Shown here: positions 30,405-43,130 of the stretch, one piece after another | How the letters are laid out: each line of letters starts with the position of its first letter | Position numbering within the stretch: position 1 is the stretch's first letter | DNA from: Mercurialis annua | Taxonomy: Eukaryota > Streptophyta > Magnoliopsida > Malpighiales > Euphorbiaceae | DNA length: 64,000 nucleotides | Direction: 5' to 3' | NCBI RefSeq assembly: GCF_937616625.2 | Contig: NC_065570.1 | Coordinates: 2,304,001-2,368,000, forward strand | Notes under the pieces: model-generated | Told to the model about the DNA's origin: nothing | The model's database searches: none | Seen by the model: only the letters and a program-made list of their open reading frames with translations | Made by a program: the position numbers and the translations under genes

Positions 30405-30630
30405 AGACCGCGAAACAGTTCCGCGGCCTAGCCTACGTGGCTCCTCGCTGGCCAGTCAGGGAGGAGCCACATGGGAAAAGCAAACCGTGGAACACTTCCG
30501 CGGTTTGCTTTGTTCAACGTGGCAACGTGACTCCACCTGCGTCCACCTGCGTCCAGGTGGAGCCACGTCTGCAGACCGCGGAACACTTCCGTGGTTTACC
30601 CAAAGACGCTTAAGTATTCCGCGGTCTGCA
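30405..30630. repeat. GC-rich cluster of hairpins built on a CCGCGGAA/TTCCGCGG word
   Basis: CCGCGAAACAGTTCCGCGG (30408-30426), GCAAACCGTGGAACACTTCC continuing GCGGTTTGC (30480-30508), ACCGCGGAACACTTCCGTGG (about 30575-30594) and ATTCCGCGGTCTGC (about 30616-30629) form a set of related palindromes. GCGTCCACCTGCGTCCAGGTGG lies between them (last pair CCACCTGCGTCCAGGTGG). G+C is far above the surroundings. There is no protein-coding evidence. Confidence 0.6.
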
Positions 30631-30952
30631 TGACACAAATGCAGAAAAAAATTTAATCGGGGGCTAATTTAAGAAATCTTTTTAATTTTATAGATAAACA
30701 TGTCATTAACCCACAGATTTGATTAGAATTTTAATTATGTTCAATTAATATTAAATTAAAATTAATTAGGATTAATTTTTTTAATTAGGTAACCCACTCT
30801 CTTTTTTGTCAGAAGGGTGAATTTGAACCGGTTTTGCTAAATTGTGGGTTGAAATGATCTGGTTTTGCTAAGTTGTGGGTTAAATTATACCAATCGTCCA
30901 AAATGACTTATTTGATATTTCGTGTCAAGTTGAGGGGGTGAATTGATCCTTT

Positions 30953-32303
30953 ATTCTAATTTTATTATATTAGTTTATCCATATTGAATCTTCTCTCTAG
31001 AGATAGAGAAAGAAAAGTTCATAAAGAGAAAAAGTTCGAGTTTTTTTTTTCGATTTTGAGCATAGGAGCTGATGATCTTCAACTTTTAGCCGGAAATCAT
31101 CGTCTCTTAATTCGTTTTTTTGCTATGTTTTTTTCAAAATAAATTGCTCAATATTTTTGGAGACTTGTCTATATTTATGAGTATTTTTTGTTTGGTTTCA
31201 GTTTTATTTGTATGAATTCTTGACTCGCTCAAAACATTTTAGCATTTGTTCAAACTTCAACTCTACATTTTTGAAGATTTAAGGTTTTCTTATCACCGTT
31301 CGAGGTATCTTAGCAGCGGAATAAGTGGTAATTAATCGAAATTACGGGATGCTATTGGTGACGTCAGAGGATTCTTCACACACTTGAATTCATTCTGTTT
31401 TTAGTCACCTGTCAAATTTGCATCTTTAAATTTCTATTATTATTTCTTTTTTTATTATAGGCCGATTATAGAATTTCAGTTGTTTTTTATTTTTTTATAA
31501 TTTAATTTACGATATATTTCGACAGTAGGGTATACTCTGTTAATCTTATCAATATCACTACTCCTTGAAAAAAAAAAGTTTATCAATATTGACATATACA
31601 AAATTAGTAGTAATCTTATTTTGAATAAACAAAACAAGTAATTGAAAGGCCAAGCAATTAGAAAAGAATGGAAGTAGGATTCCAGCTGCAATTCACACAG
31701 AATGGGGCGGTGAACGCAATCTTATAGCAACGGATAAAGTTTGAGTATGCATGCCCACATTAAGGTCCAGTCCTCCATTGGCGGCCACACTTATTCGTTG
31801 TCTATTGACTTTGGAATAACAATTAATGTAGCTGCTGCATGTACATTCAGATAGAGTTGAGCAAAAATTGACTTAAACAATTAATCCCAATTAAGTTACT
31901 TAAATTATTAATTTGTTCTTATTTATTAAAATATAATCATTTAAAAATGAACGTGTAATGTAACCAACAAATGAAATAAATATTTTAAAATGAAAGAAAA
32001 AATACGATAAATCCACAAGTTTTGAAAGTCAACTAATAACAAATATACATGCACTTTTATAAACACAATAGAGTTGACTGACAATCTGTCCCCATTGTTC
32101 TTAGCTGAAACCATGGCTCATAATAGGACGCAGGATAAGGACCCCAACTCATTGTATTATCCTTCCTTCGAATATTAGAGATTTAAAAACAATCTTATGA
32201 AATAAGTTCTCTATATTTTAATAATTTATTATTGGTTGACCATGTATTTTAGGCTTATTTAATCGAGAAAAAAAATTATAGCCAGACCAAACACTTCGTA
32301 CTA
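30953..32303. other. AT-rich intergenic DNA
   Basis: No gene is seen. Nothing recognisable apart from short simple-sequence runs. Confidence 0.4.
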
Positions 32304-32588
32304 CTCCCTTCGGTCCATAATATTTGTCGCATTTGAAAAAAAAATTTGGTTCATACTAATATTTATCATGTTATACTTAAGAGAGCATTAATTGTTATTT
32401 TTTCATGTTTGTGCTCCATTAATTCATTGAAATAATACAATAAACAAATGAAAATGGTAGTAATAAATGTAAACAAGTTTCAATGTAGGGTTATCTTAGT
32501 AAAAGTGTTTACAAATTAAGACATATTAATTGTTTTCTTAATTCTTGTGTTAAAGCTAAATGCGACAAATATTATGGACCGGAGGGAG
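32304..32588. mobile_element. Stowaway-like MITE, second complete copy
   Basis: It starts CTCCCTTCGGTCCATAATAT and ends ATATTATGGACCGGAGGGAG, flanked by TA on both sides (32302-32303, 32589-32590), 285 bp. The outer bases match the 21709 element but the interior differs, so it is a different subfamily. Confidence 0.88.
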
Positions 32589-35500
32589 TATATTTTATGG
32601 TTCTAATTTAAGATTGTTTGTATATTTATTTCCGACCTTTCACCTTTGTAGTAATTTTTATACATTATTTAAAGTATTGCATTGTACGTTTTTTATATTC
32701 TTTTTAAATTTGTCATTTTATAGTTCATTCCCATTTTCTGCGAGTTTTATACAAAACGATGCATTTTATTTAATATACATTTTGTAGTTTTATATTTCGT
32801 GAAAACAGAAATGTTAAATTCAAAACGAAAAAATATATGTGATGCAACATTTTAAACAATGTCTTTGAATTGTTACAAATGAAAAAAATGCAAAGAACCC
32901 TTTAACTTAAACCATTTTCTCACATCATGCACAATTGTAATTTCGTAATATAATTGCAGTATTTTTAACTTTATAAGAATATCTCCAATAATACTCTTTC
33001 TAATAAAGAGTTTTTTTTTATAAAATAAAGAGTGTGATTTTTAATCACCGTTAGTCCAATGATTTCTCTAATTTCTAATTTTTCATTTTAGTTTAAATTT
33101 ATAAATGTTAAAGAATATTCATCTATTCAATTTATTTTTTTATTAGTTTTTCAATGATGAAAAGGGGACACCAATATATGTTTTAAAAAAGAGTAATTAA
33201 ATTATTTTAAAATTTAAAATTTAGTTGATGAGATATGAAAGAGAGTGTGAATTTAACTATTTACATGTGGAGAGCTGAATTCATTCTCAAATTAAAATTT
33301 AGATTATAAAAAATTCATTGGATCCGTAATTTTTTATTAAACTTTTTAAAATAAAGAATAGATTGCAGATGCTCTAATATATTTAAGAAAAAACTTAGAT
33401 GGTTTCTGAAGCTCTGATGTTTTCTCAAAATTATTATTTTTGAAAATATAGTTTGAAAATGTAGAAATTAGGAAATGGATAAGATACGATTTAGTTATAA
33501 AGAAGGAGCTATCCGATATAAGAGCTCCAAGGCCAGGCAAGAATCATAGGCCACCTTAATTATTTACTATTTTTTTATCATGGCTAATCTTCAATTTCAG
33601 TCCTTAAATTTTTGTTTTTTCCTTTTATAGTCCCTAAACAAAAGTTAGAAGTACGTTTTTTTCATCTCTTGATCACATGATTTCAGCTGTCATGATAAAA
33701 CACTTCAAATAATTTTATGACTTAGCGGTGTGTAATTCATCATTTTATTGGCTTTCCTGTCTTAAATTTTTTATTTCTTTAAAAAATATATGTCAGTTGT
33801 TAATTTTCAATTAGAATATAAACAAAATATGAGGTCCTTTTCATTTGCTAATCATGCATATAAGAACGAATAAAACTTTTTTTGATGTTTATGTACACAT
33901 GGGTTTACGTCTTATTTGTAACAATCTACTAGTTGGCCCTTTCTATCTCAATTTGATTTAATATTATTAATTTTTAAAGTTTAAGCCGTTGAATACACAT
34001 AAAGTGCGACTTTCTTATCCCTTTTAACAATTATTGAATCATGTTATTTTTTGGCAAAAAAAATCATGTTATTTTAATAAACTTATTATCATTATCTTAT
34101 TAAATTTGACAATTAACTTATTATCAATATTATTCTAGTCCAAGTTAAAAGAAAATGCAAATAAGTGCAATTATTCAATGTCGATAAATGTTATGTCTAT
34201 ATTTATTTTAAAGTGTGTCATTTTCTTGACAGGATAAGAGTTAAATTTGTTCAACATATACATGACTCATTTGTGGTGTGAAATGGGTTTATTTTCCTTG
34301 TTTTGGAGGAAAACAAGCAACAATAATGGGTTAATTATTTCTCCAACTCCACATTAATTTAATTAAGGTTAAAGATGCATAAAAAATTCTTTAAATTGTT
34401 CGGAAAGACCACATATTTATTTTTTTAGTTTCTTTGGACACTTAGACTTTCAACGTTTTCCAACATCGCTAAATAACTCTTAATTTCTTTGAAAGAAACT
34501 AGTAAACCCCTTTTAATTTATTTTTAGGACTCTTAGCGCCTCACACTTTTATTTATTTTTTGATCTTTTTCCTCAAGAGTGAGTTTATTTGTGCTATTTT
34601 AAAACATTGAGGGCCTAAGTAGCCTAAAAAAACTATCATGACTTACGTGCCTTTTATGTATCATTCGAAGGATCTTTTTTTACCTCTGCGTTTTAAGTAT
34701 TAACTAGTATATATGTTAAAAACATTTGCTTCAAAGATTAAAAGACAGCCTGGCCATATTTAATTAATTTTTCAATTATATACTTCTTAATTTCTTAATT
34801 AAACCAATCAGCATCTCAATCAGATTCTCCGTTTTGGTGTTTTTGGCACAACAAAGACTGCAAAAGTTAATTAACAGGACAACCCAAAATATATACATTT
34901 TTAACCTTCTATTATTGCTAATTAAGATGGGTTTTAATATTAGTATAATATTATTTCTTATCATATACTATCAATTAACCTAAAGCAGCTAGGCAGGACA
35001 TAATTTTCAACTGAACTACCCAAAAATTACCAAACATGAATAATAATGATGGTTGGTTTATAGCAACTCTAAATCAAGAAAATTGATCTGATTTAATCAA
35101 TCACATGCTTTTGGCTGACTTAATTTTGGGAATTGTATGGCCCAGTAAAAAGAAATCAAGAAAATGTATAATTCTGCCCCCATTTATAAGTTTTGAGGCA
35201 CTGTGACAAATAACTGAATTCTGAAAATGTACATATATAACATGGGTTGTTCATAATTGTACTTCCCAAATTTATTAGACTTATTTGATTTGTACAAATA
35301 TTAACCATTTTAATATTTTTATTTTTTATTTTATTATATTTTTATTAAATAAGTAATTTTTATTTAATGTTTTATTATATTTTTATTAAATAAGTAGTTC
35401 AAACTGCATATAAAAAATTAATACTAAATAATTTATTATTAATATCATTAAAACTATGAAATATATAGTTAATTATTATTAATTTAATTAAAAACATTAT

Positions 35501-37770
35501 ATAAATTAATTGTTGTTTAAAAATAAAAAATCAATTTATCATTTAAAATAATAAAAAAGAATTTACCAGTTAAAGATAGAGAAAATCTATCTAAAAGAAT
35601 GTCCATTTATTAATAATAAATTCTTATCTATGAAGTGTACCATTCCTTGTCTACGAGTAGCTACAGTCTGATTTCATTTTAAAACCGGATTGGAAATAGC
35701 CCGCTCAAAATTGATTTGGAATCGAATAAATTAAAAATCAAGTTAAAATCGGTATTGAAGTGAAGAATTTTCGATTTAGTTTTAAAACGACAAAGGTCGC
35801 CAACCGATTATTTTAAATATATTTAAATTTAAGGGTCGATTTCGGGCATATTTCATTAAAAGTAAAATCAAAAATCGACACAGTACTAGATTTGGAAATG
35901 CCAATTCACGAACCGGGACCGGAGCTTGATGTAACCAGGAATGGTTAAATCATCATTTACTCCATGACTTGAAGTCTACTGAATTTGTCATCTTCAGTTG
36001 ACCATGACTTTGCTATGATTATTAATTCAAGTATGAAGCTTTGATATGAGAATGCTCTGAATTTTCGCTCTCCAACTCACCAACTTGGGATTTTTAATTT
36101 CATCTTCATCTTCACTTAAATCCATGTTTATTTGTTTTTTTCACTGCCATAAGGATTCTACATTAAACTGGCAAGTGGCAAGAATTAAATTAAAAGATGC
36201 TAACACTTTAATCAAAAAAAGTAAGGAATATATTTCTTTTATCTATTGCTAGAGATAATCACAAAATAGAACCTCATCCAATTGTTTGAAGATTTAAATA
36301 AACTAAGTATTAAATGTTAAAGTTATATGCAAAAAATATTATAATTTTTTATAATTGTTTTTATAATCGGAGAAAGGTGAATGTTTGTGAAAAAAATTGA
36401 ATTCATGACCAGACCTTAACAATATTGTCCAACAATTACATCATTAGATCTTTTTATAAATAAAAACACAAAAAATATTTATTAAATATATAAATACAAC
36501 AATTTCACACTTTAAATTCCATGCACATTTACATGCAGAGGTTTGTTAGAGATATAACAAAATTTTGAATTATAATCTTGGATAATAATTTAAATTTTTA
36601 AGTGAATTAATTAATTATTTTATATTATAAATAATTTTTAAAATTAAAAGGATAATTTTAAAATGTCAGAAAGTAGCTTAATTTTATAGATGGTCAGATA
36701 ATTAATCAATTTAAAATTTTAAATAGTTAGATGAGATTATAATTACAATAAATAGATAAATAATATTGTTTTTAAATCATAAATAGATAAATAATTATAA
36801 TATAATTATCTCACGCTCCAAAAAAAGTTTATGATTTAACCAGAAATGCCTATCAACCAGACAACAATTTGTCATTCATCCCCAACTCACATTTTTCCCA
36901 TGTTTAGGGCATTAGTCGGTCCATTTAAAGAGTAATGGCAGCATATATATATATTAAATATTTTACATTTTTTTAATCAATTAGACTTTTAGGATCACCA
37001 ATTCCTATCACATTAAAAGCTTATAATATTTTATCTCATCTTTTTTAATTAGGGCTTGTGAAGTAGGTAGCTGTGGAAATGTATTTGACACAAATTTAAG
37101 TACCCTTCTAGTCCAGTTGTGTGTACATCCAAATATCAGAGAAAATTACATATGCTAATGTACTTTTTTCCTTTACTTTTGCCATGTAATTAAATTTGTG
37201 GTCCTTATAGGTCATTTTCTATATGGCTGTTTAAAACCTGGAACAAACTAGAAAATTAAGATTGCAGGACCCATATATAGGATAAATTAAAGACAAATAA
37301 TTAATAAATTCAGTATTAAACTATATTTATTCTTTGAAAATATAGTAAGCTTTAATTACAGGGTTTAATTTTAACTATGTAGTAGCCAAAATGGCTATGA
37401 TTGTTAGCTATTATCGTGCAGAATCAAGAGAGTATCAAAGAAAAAATTAATGGTATTTTGGTTTAACAATACTATAGAAGCTAAAAATATCAAAAAATTA
37501 AAATGGAGAGATACTTGAAGTTGATGTAATAAAAATTTATTTTGTCTATAACATTGTGACACTTAAGGGTTTATAGATGGTTTTTATAATTATCTTATTT
37601 TCTGATTAAATAATCTCATAATTATATAATACTATCCGGTGTTCATACTATTTTAAATATAGCTTACTAATAAACTTAATAAATAAGAATACGTTAATTT
37701 TAAAGAAACAGAGAGAGTAACATTTCTAACTGCTAAATTTTTTAGTGGGAATCACGAATTTTTAAATAAT
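32589..37770. other. Long AT-rich gene-free stretch
   Basis: About 5 kb with no supported gene. It contains a minus-strand SINE-like copy (about 36340-36460). Open frames here are short and of low complexity. Confidence 0.45.
36340..36460 (-). repeat. SINE-like repeat, copy 3
   Basis: On the minus strand the order TAATGATGTAATTGTTGGAC, GGTCTGGTCATGAATTCAAT, CACAAACATTCACC, GATTATAAAAAC parallels the copies at 505 and 7258. Confidence 0.4.
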
Positions 37771-38146
37771 GGCCTAATTACTTAAAAAAAAACCCCACCT
37801 TATAACATTTTTTCGTTTATACCCTCACGTAGGAAAAAGTTCATTTGTACCCTTTTTTTAATTTTTTGTTTTCATCTCTACCCTAAAATTTAATTTTTTG
37901 ACAATTAAATTAATTAAAAGATGAAAATATTACAAATGATTAATAATATTAATATTTAATTAGAATATAAGCTAAATATAAAGGGTTATTTTGAATATTT
38001 TTCTAAATGAAAAGAGGTCAAATTAGCTCTTTAGAGTAGAGACGAAAATAAAAAATCAAAACAAGAGTACAAATAAACTTTCTTTTAAATCAGAGTATAA
38101 ACGAATAACTGTTATAAGGTGGTTTTTCTTTTAAAATAATTAGGCC
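37771..38146. mobile_element. Mutator-like MITE, copy 2
   Basis: 376 bp, starting GGCCTAATTACTTAAAA and ending ...AAATAATTAGGCC, collinear with 4102-4473 over its whole length. The flanks TTAAATAAT and TTACATAAT form a 9-bp duplication with one mismatch. Its right half has drifted more than copy 1, which suggests an older insertion. Confidence 0.85.
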
Positions 38147-39709
38147 TTACATAATCATCAAAATTGACATAAAAGATCAATAGATAAGACAATTTACATA
38201 CCAAATTACAAGAAAAGACGATAAAAGAGCATTGCATGCTTGAAAGCAAAATACTATTAGTTTAATCCAATAATTATTATATTCAATTTTCTCACTTGGT
38301 ACACCTATAATTACCAAATATATCTAAGTAGAATAAATTAGTTAATTGAACCTTTAGCTTTTTATATAGTCCACTTCAAAATTCATCATATATAGTAGTT
38401 ATTTTTTAAAGAATGATGTAATCAGCATTCTGGATTGACACTAAGTGAAAATCTTGTATATTGTATAAATTTTATTTTATAAGAACATACATTATAAAAT
38501 AATTTTTTTTTGACAGTTTTATCAAATGGGTGCAGTTTTAGTGGACATACTGTGCTCTCACTACATTTTTTTGACTAATTCAACTAAATATCATCATCTA
38601 TATGTATTTTTAAAGCATTATATTAGATGTGAATTCAAAATCTTGATACTTTTATATTGTTATAATCATCATTGACTTGGACTAGATATATAAGTCTCCC
38701 TACACTACACCCAATGTCATACCAAGACTGAATAATCTCAAAATTGTCATGCATTATGCTTTCTATTGAATGCCTCTTTTTTATATTGAAGGAATTGAGT
38801 TATTTTTTTACCCTTTCTTTTGGATAAATTCTACATAGTAATTTCATTTGAAAATGAAATAAATTAATTTGTAATTCACTTGATAGTATTATTTTTATGA
38901 TAATTTAAATAAATCAAATATAACTATAGTTATGTATTAATTCATTTATTAACTTATTTAGATTTTTTGTTAAAATCAAAAAAATCATAAATTCTTAAAT
39001 CTCGTGCCATTATTTTTTAATGACAAGTAGACATTACCATGGTCCGGACTTGAATATTTTTATTGCAACCTCATGCGTAACGACCTAAGCCTGATTCGAA
39101 TCTCATTTTTACTATTCAAATCCGTTTTGTGTATTTGTTCGGATTTAAGCGTGCTTTTTTGGATTTATTTCAAAAACTATATAATAACAAAAGTTCAAAT
39201 CTGTTCATAAAAAGTAGTTTTAGTTCGAATGCAGACGAAATTTAAGATGAAATTAATTTTTCAAACTCGGCTCAAAACAGACGGGTCTAGACGGACCAGA
39301 TATTCAAGCCTATAAACATGGATAGTGATAAAATACATCAATTTTGTGCTTAGTTTTCATCTCAATTGTGTAGTATGTTCTAAATTAAAAGAAAAATATT
39401 ATTCAACTCACCTATTTTAACCCATTTTGTTGTATCGATTTATGTGTTATGTTTTTATTTGCTTAATTTCTATAAAAAAATATATATTTTAATTTTTCTT
39501 TTCAAATTGATCTACTCGTTTATTGCCATGTCAGGTGGTATACTAAAATACATTAAAATAGATGGATTAAATAGTGTTTCTTAGATTAAAATTTCATGAG
39601 CACGCCTATGATTTTTTCATCATGAGACGTTGACAACATAGGAAAACAAAATGAGTGCTCAACTCATTCAAATTTCTTGTTTTAGATAATTGTATAAGTA
39701 GAAAAAAAA
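38147..39709. other. AT-rich intergenic DNA
   Basis: No gene is seen. GGTCCGGACTTGAATAT near 39042 and its approximate inverse (GGACCAGATATTCAAGCC, about 39294-39311) may bound a decayed ~270-bp repeat. Confidence 0.35.
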
Positions 39710-40045
39710 AGGGACGATGACAAAAATACCTAAAATTTTAAAAATATTTACAAAAGTACCTGTAAACTTTTTTTATTTACAAAAATACGACTGATTTAAA
39801 ATTAATTACAAAAGTATCAAAAAATGAAAATTAATTACAAAAGTACGATTTGTATAATGTCGGTATAATTATGGTATAATTTTGGAATATTAAAACTATA
39901 AATCAGATAATTTAAAAATAATATTTGGTTTATTATTGGTATAATTTCAGTATATTTTTGGTATATTGATTATAAATTTTTATATATATTTTCTAGTTGA
40001 TAACATGTATTTTTTTTATGTGTATTTTTCACTATAATTGGTAAT

Positions 40046-40622
40046 TGATGGATACCGAATCCTATTCTACTTATAATGGAGTCGAGTCGTAGGAGATCTA
40101 TTCTCAGACGACACCAGACTCCCGCCCAAAGGGCCGAATCAACCGGATCCGCCTTGACTGGAATACATCATTCGACATCATAAAGACCGAATCCCTGAGG
40201 ACTCGGACAAAGCACGTCGACCCCGGGATTCGGATAAGACCAAGATCTACGCATATTCGGAGTATCTGTCCTATTTGGATACAAATTCCAACTTAGGAAG
40301 ATAGCCTCCAATTTAGGAAGACGAGACTGTTTAGGAATATCTTCCTAAATAGACTCCTGTCTGAATAAGGAATGACACTCCTAATCAGGGTCAAACCCTA
40401 CTAAATAGGAATCACTTTCCTACTACAACTCTGCAAGGTATACACTCGACTACTATAAAAGGAGCTTGAGGTATGCCTAAACACACAACTTATAATAAAT
40501 ACAAATACTTTCTCTTAAGCCTAAACTGACTTAAGCATCGGAGAGCTAATCGGACAAACCGTCCGATTAGCCATCTACACTGTTTTGCAGGATTAATGCC
40601 GTCAAAATGCCGGAATCCATCA
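40046..40622 (+). repeat. 5' LTR of the non-autonomous element
   Basis: 577 bp, with a TATAAAAG promoter box at 40454-40461 and a strong hairpin at 40545-40571 (GCTAATCGGAC and GTCCGATTAGC arms, 5-base loop) downstream of it, in what should be the R/U5 part. It differs from the 3' LTR at one noticed base (T versus C in GAGTCGYAGG). Confidence 0.93.
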
Positions 40623-40624
40623 AT

Positions 40625-40642
40625 TGGCGCCGTCTGTGGGAA
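40625..40642 (+). other. Probable primer binding site
   Basis: TGGCGCCGTCTGTGGGAA begins two bases after the LTR. TGGCGCCG-type starts are common primer sites in plant Ty3/gypsy-related elements, which hints at the helper's lineage. The exact tRNA was not identified. Confidence 0.6.
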
Positions 40643-41244
40643 AAGCTTGAAAACTTCGAACTTGAAGGAGCTTTTCTGAACTCAAATAAATTCTCATTGA
40701 AGGATGGCATCTGACGGGACTAATCTAAAAAAAAACAGATAGATTTAACGGATCTGATAAATCTGAAGAATTAAGAATAAACAAAACGATCGTCATCAAG
40801 AATAAGAGAGGGAGAAGCAAGCGATAACAGTAATAACAAAATTAAGCAAGGAACAGCGAGGAGATAAAAAACTGGAAAGCAAACGGGAGCCGCAAAATTG
40901 GCCAACAATAAACTGCTCAATTGAAGCACAACATGATCTATGAAAAGCGACAAGCGACGTGGAGATGGAATAACAAGTAGCTGGGCACGAATTTCACTAA
41001 GCACTAATGTAAAGTGAAAGCACAAAATGGAAGCACCAATCGTTGCCCATAAAAAGCTAGCTGCAAACCAAAGGCAGACATAGAAAATAAAAAAAAAAAA
41101 AGGAGAAGAAATATTGGAGAATATTGGAGAATATACTGAAAGAAAAGACGAGATGTCCTAAACACCAGAAAACTAGGCGAACAACGCCCAACAAAAAAGA
41201 AGAATGAAAACGGCCCAAGAGGCGAAAAACGAAGACATGATCTA

Positions 41245-42709
41245 AAAACGGGCATAAATACCCTTTGAGATCGGTGTATTTGTGGGGGAGCTTGAAGGAT
41301 AAAATACAAATTTCACGAAGAATGCGATCAAGAAAAGAAAAGAAAAAGACAAACAATTAGCGGAAGCAAATAACTCAGATCTAATGATTACAAAAACAAG
41401 AAAAAATCCAAAAAAAGGAAATAAAGCGAGAGATGGTGGCAACAGAACTCCTACAAGGAGTAAAAGAATATAGAAAGCATAACAAAAATCGGTGGCAAGA
41501 AAAGAAAAAATAAATATAAAGGCCGAAAGAAGAGAAGAAATAAGAAATCAAATGAATTTTATCCAGAACAATAATGAAGATGGAGAAAGAAATCAATAAA
41601 AAGAACACCACTTGAGATCATGAAGAACCAAGCGATGTAAAAATGAAGGAAAAGACCTCGGACAAAACGAATGAATAAACAAAGAAGGCTCCGCCAAAGA
41701 AGAATAAGCCAAAGCTTAAACAAGAAGAGACTCGCCTTAATAAGGCTCGGTCAAAAAGAATAAACAAAGAAGGCTCCGCCAAAGCTTAAACAAGAAGAGA
41801 CTCGCCTGAATAAGGTTCGGTCAAAAAGAGTAAACCAAGAAAACAACAAAAAAGAAAATAAAACTTGACGAAGAAGACTCATCCAAAGGAAAACCCCAAG
41901 AGGGACAAAGAAGATAGATTCGTCCGAACCTTGGAAAAAACCCCAAGAGGGAAAGAATGATGAATAAGGTAGAAGTCAAAAGGCCCATCATCAAGTATAG
42001 ACTTTTTGTCATACCCGATGGTTCCTATCGCCCGTCGTCAAGTATAGACTTTTTGTCATATCCGACGGTGCCAATCGCCCATTGTCAAGTATAGACGGTT
42101 GTCATACCCAATGGTGCGAACTATCTTTAATTCATACAACGCAGCAAAGCAGAAAGGAATCGGAATAAATAAAGGTGAAACGCCAAAAAACCAGAGTATA
42201 GATTTACTCTAAAATAAAGACGAAACGCCCAAAAAACCAGAGTATAGATTTACTCTAAAATAAAGGCGAAACGCCGAAAAACCAGAGTATAGATTTACTC
42301 TAAAAAAAGCAAAACGCCAAAAACAGAGTTTAGATTAACTCTAAAAGCGAAATATCAAAGATCAAAATCAACTCGAAGCAAAATAAAGCGAAAGACGAAA
42401 ATGCCAAGAAATAGAGGAATGCGAAAGATCTCAAAACAAAAGACCGAGTCTAAAATGATTCGGGTAAAAATAAGGTCAAGTGCCAAAATAAGGAGACTCA
42501 CTCAAATCAAAAGAAATAAGGCTACATGCCCAAATCAACGAATCACAAACAACTCGCCCAAATCAGAGGAACAAATCTTAGTAAGGAAGGCAGTCCACCC
42601 GAAAAGAATTAAAATCAAGGAAAGTCGACGAAATAGATTGAATGACCTGATCTCAAAACGGGCATAAATACCCTATAAGATCAGTGTATTTGTGGAGGAG
42701 CTTGAAGGA
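41245..42709. repeat. Internal repeat blocks of the non-autonomous element
   Basis: Four kinds of reiteration are visible. (1) A ~50-bp block with AAACGGGCATAAATACCCT and GAGCTTGAAGGA occurs near 41245 and near 42657. (2) Near 41680-41830, AAGGCTCCGCCAAAG and GAGACTCGCCT...AAGG.TCGGTCAAAAAGA recur. (3) TCAAGTATAGAC followed by TGTCATAYCCRAYGGT occurs three times near 41990-42115. (4) A ~50-bp unit with CCAGAGTATAGATTTACTCT occurs three times plus a diverged fourth (about 42175-42345), each containing an AGAGTATAGATTTACTCT-type palindrome. None of it codes for protein. Confidence 0.75.
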
Positions 42710-43115
42710 CTCATATATGTCCAATGAAGAAAACAAAAGGAACAAAATGAAAAAGAATTGCAAACAAGAAGAGTCACCTCGAAGAAACAATTACTCATTA
42801 AAAGAGTAAACATCAGCTGGAATAAAAGATTTCGAGTAATGAAGATAAAGACAAGCACAAAGAACACAGAAATGTTGAAATCCAAAAACCAAAAGTAAAA
42901 GATGAAATACAACAGTTTAAAGACAAAGGAAGATAGAATGAATGGACACGTGTCCTACCTTCAAAAAATAACGAATAGATGAACGACACATGGCGAAAAA
43001 GGAGAAAAACTGGAATCTTGCTCGAGAAGCAAAAAGGAACGCCAAAATACAAAACGACTCGCCTCAAATAGAGCTGAAATACTCCGAGGCATAAAATACC
43101 ATGACTTCAGCTCAC

Positions 43116-43130
43116 TTGCGGGGGGGCTAA
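43116..43130 (+). other. Polypurine tract of the non-autonomous element
   Basis: TTGCGGGGGGGCTAA ends immediately before the 3' LTR. The G run is in the expected place for plus-strand priming. Confidence 0.7.

Larger units (their letters stand above)
29520..30952. mobile_element. Non-autonomous TIR element (~1.4 kb) with nested CACTA MITE
   Basis: The left end AAGGACCAATTCACTCTCTC, continuing through CAACTTGGCACGAAATATCA, is mirrored at the right end (TGATATTTCGTGTCAAGTTG then AATTGATCCTT). About 50 bp of inverted homology is visible. It has no transposase. The interior is unusual: a CT-rich stretch, repeated GTTCTCGTCTGAGAACAG words (29955-30045), a CACTA MITE (30050-30197) and a GC-rich hairpin cluster (30405-30630). 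No exact target duplication was found. Confidence 0.65.

Noticed and set aside
30377..30638. Plus- and minus-strand frames of 60-78 codons in the GC-rich hairpin cluster
   Set aside because: Openness on both strands follows from the palindromic GC-rich repeats; the translations are low-complexity and unlike any family I know.
40771..43067. Series of minus-strand Phe/Leu-rich open frames (60-100 codons) in the LTR element interior
   Set aside because: They arise from A/G-rich plus-strand sequence lacking minus-strand stops. They overlap each other in different frames and show no domain or start context.
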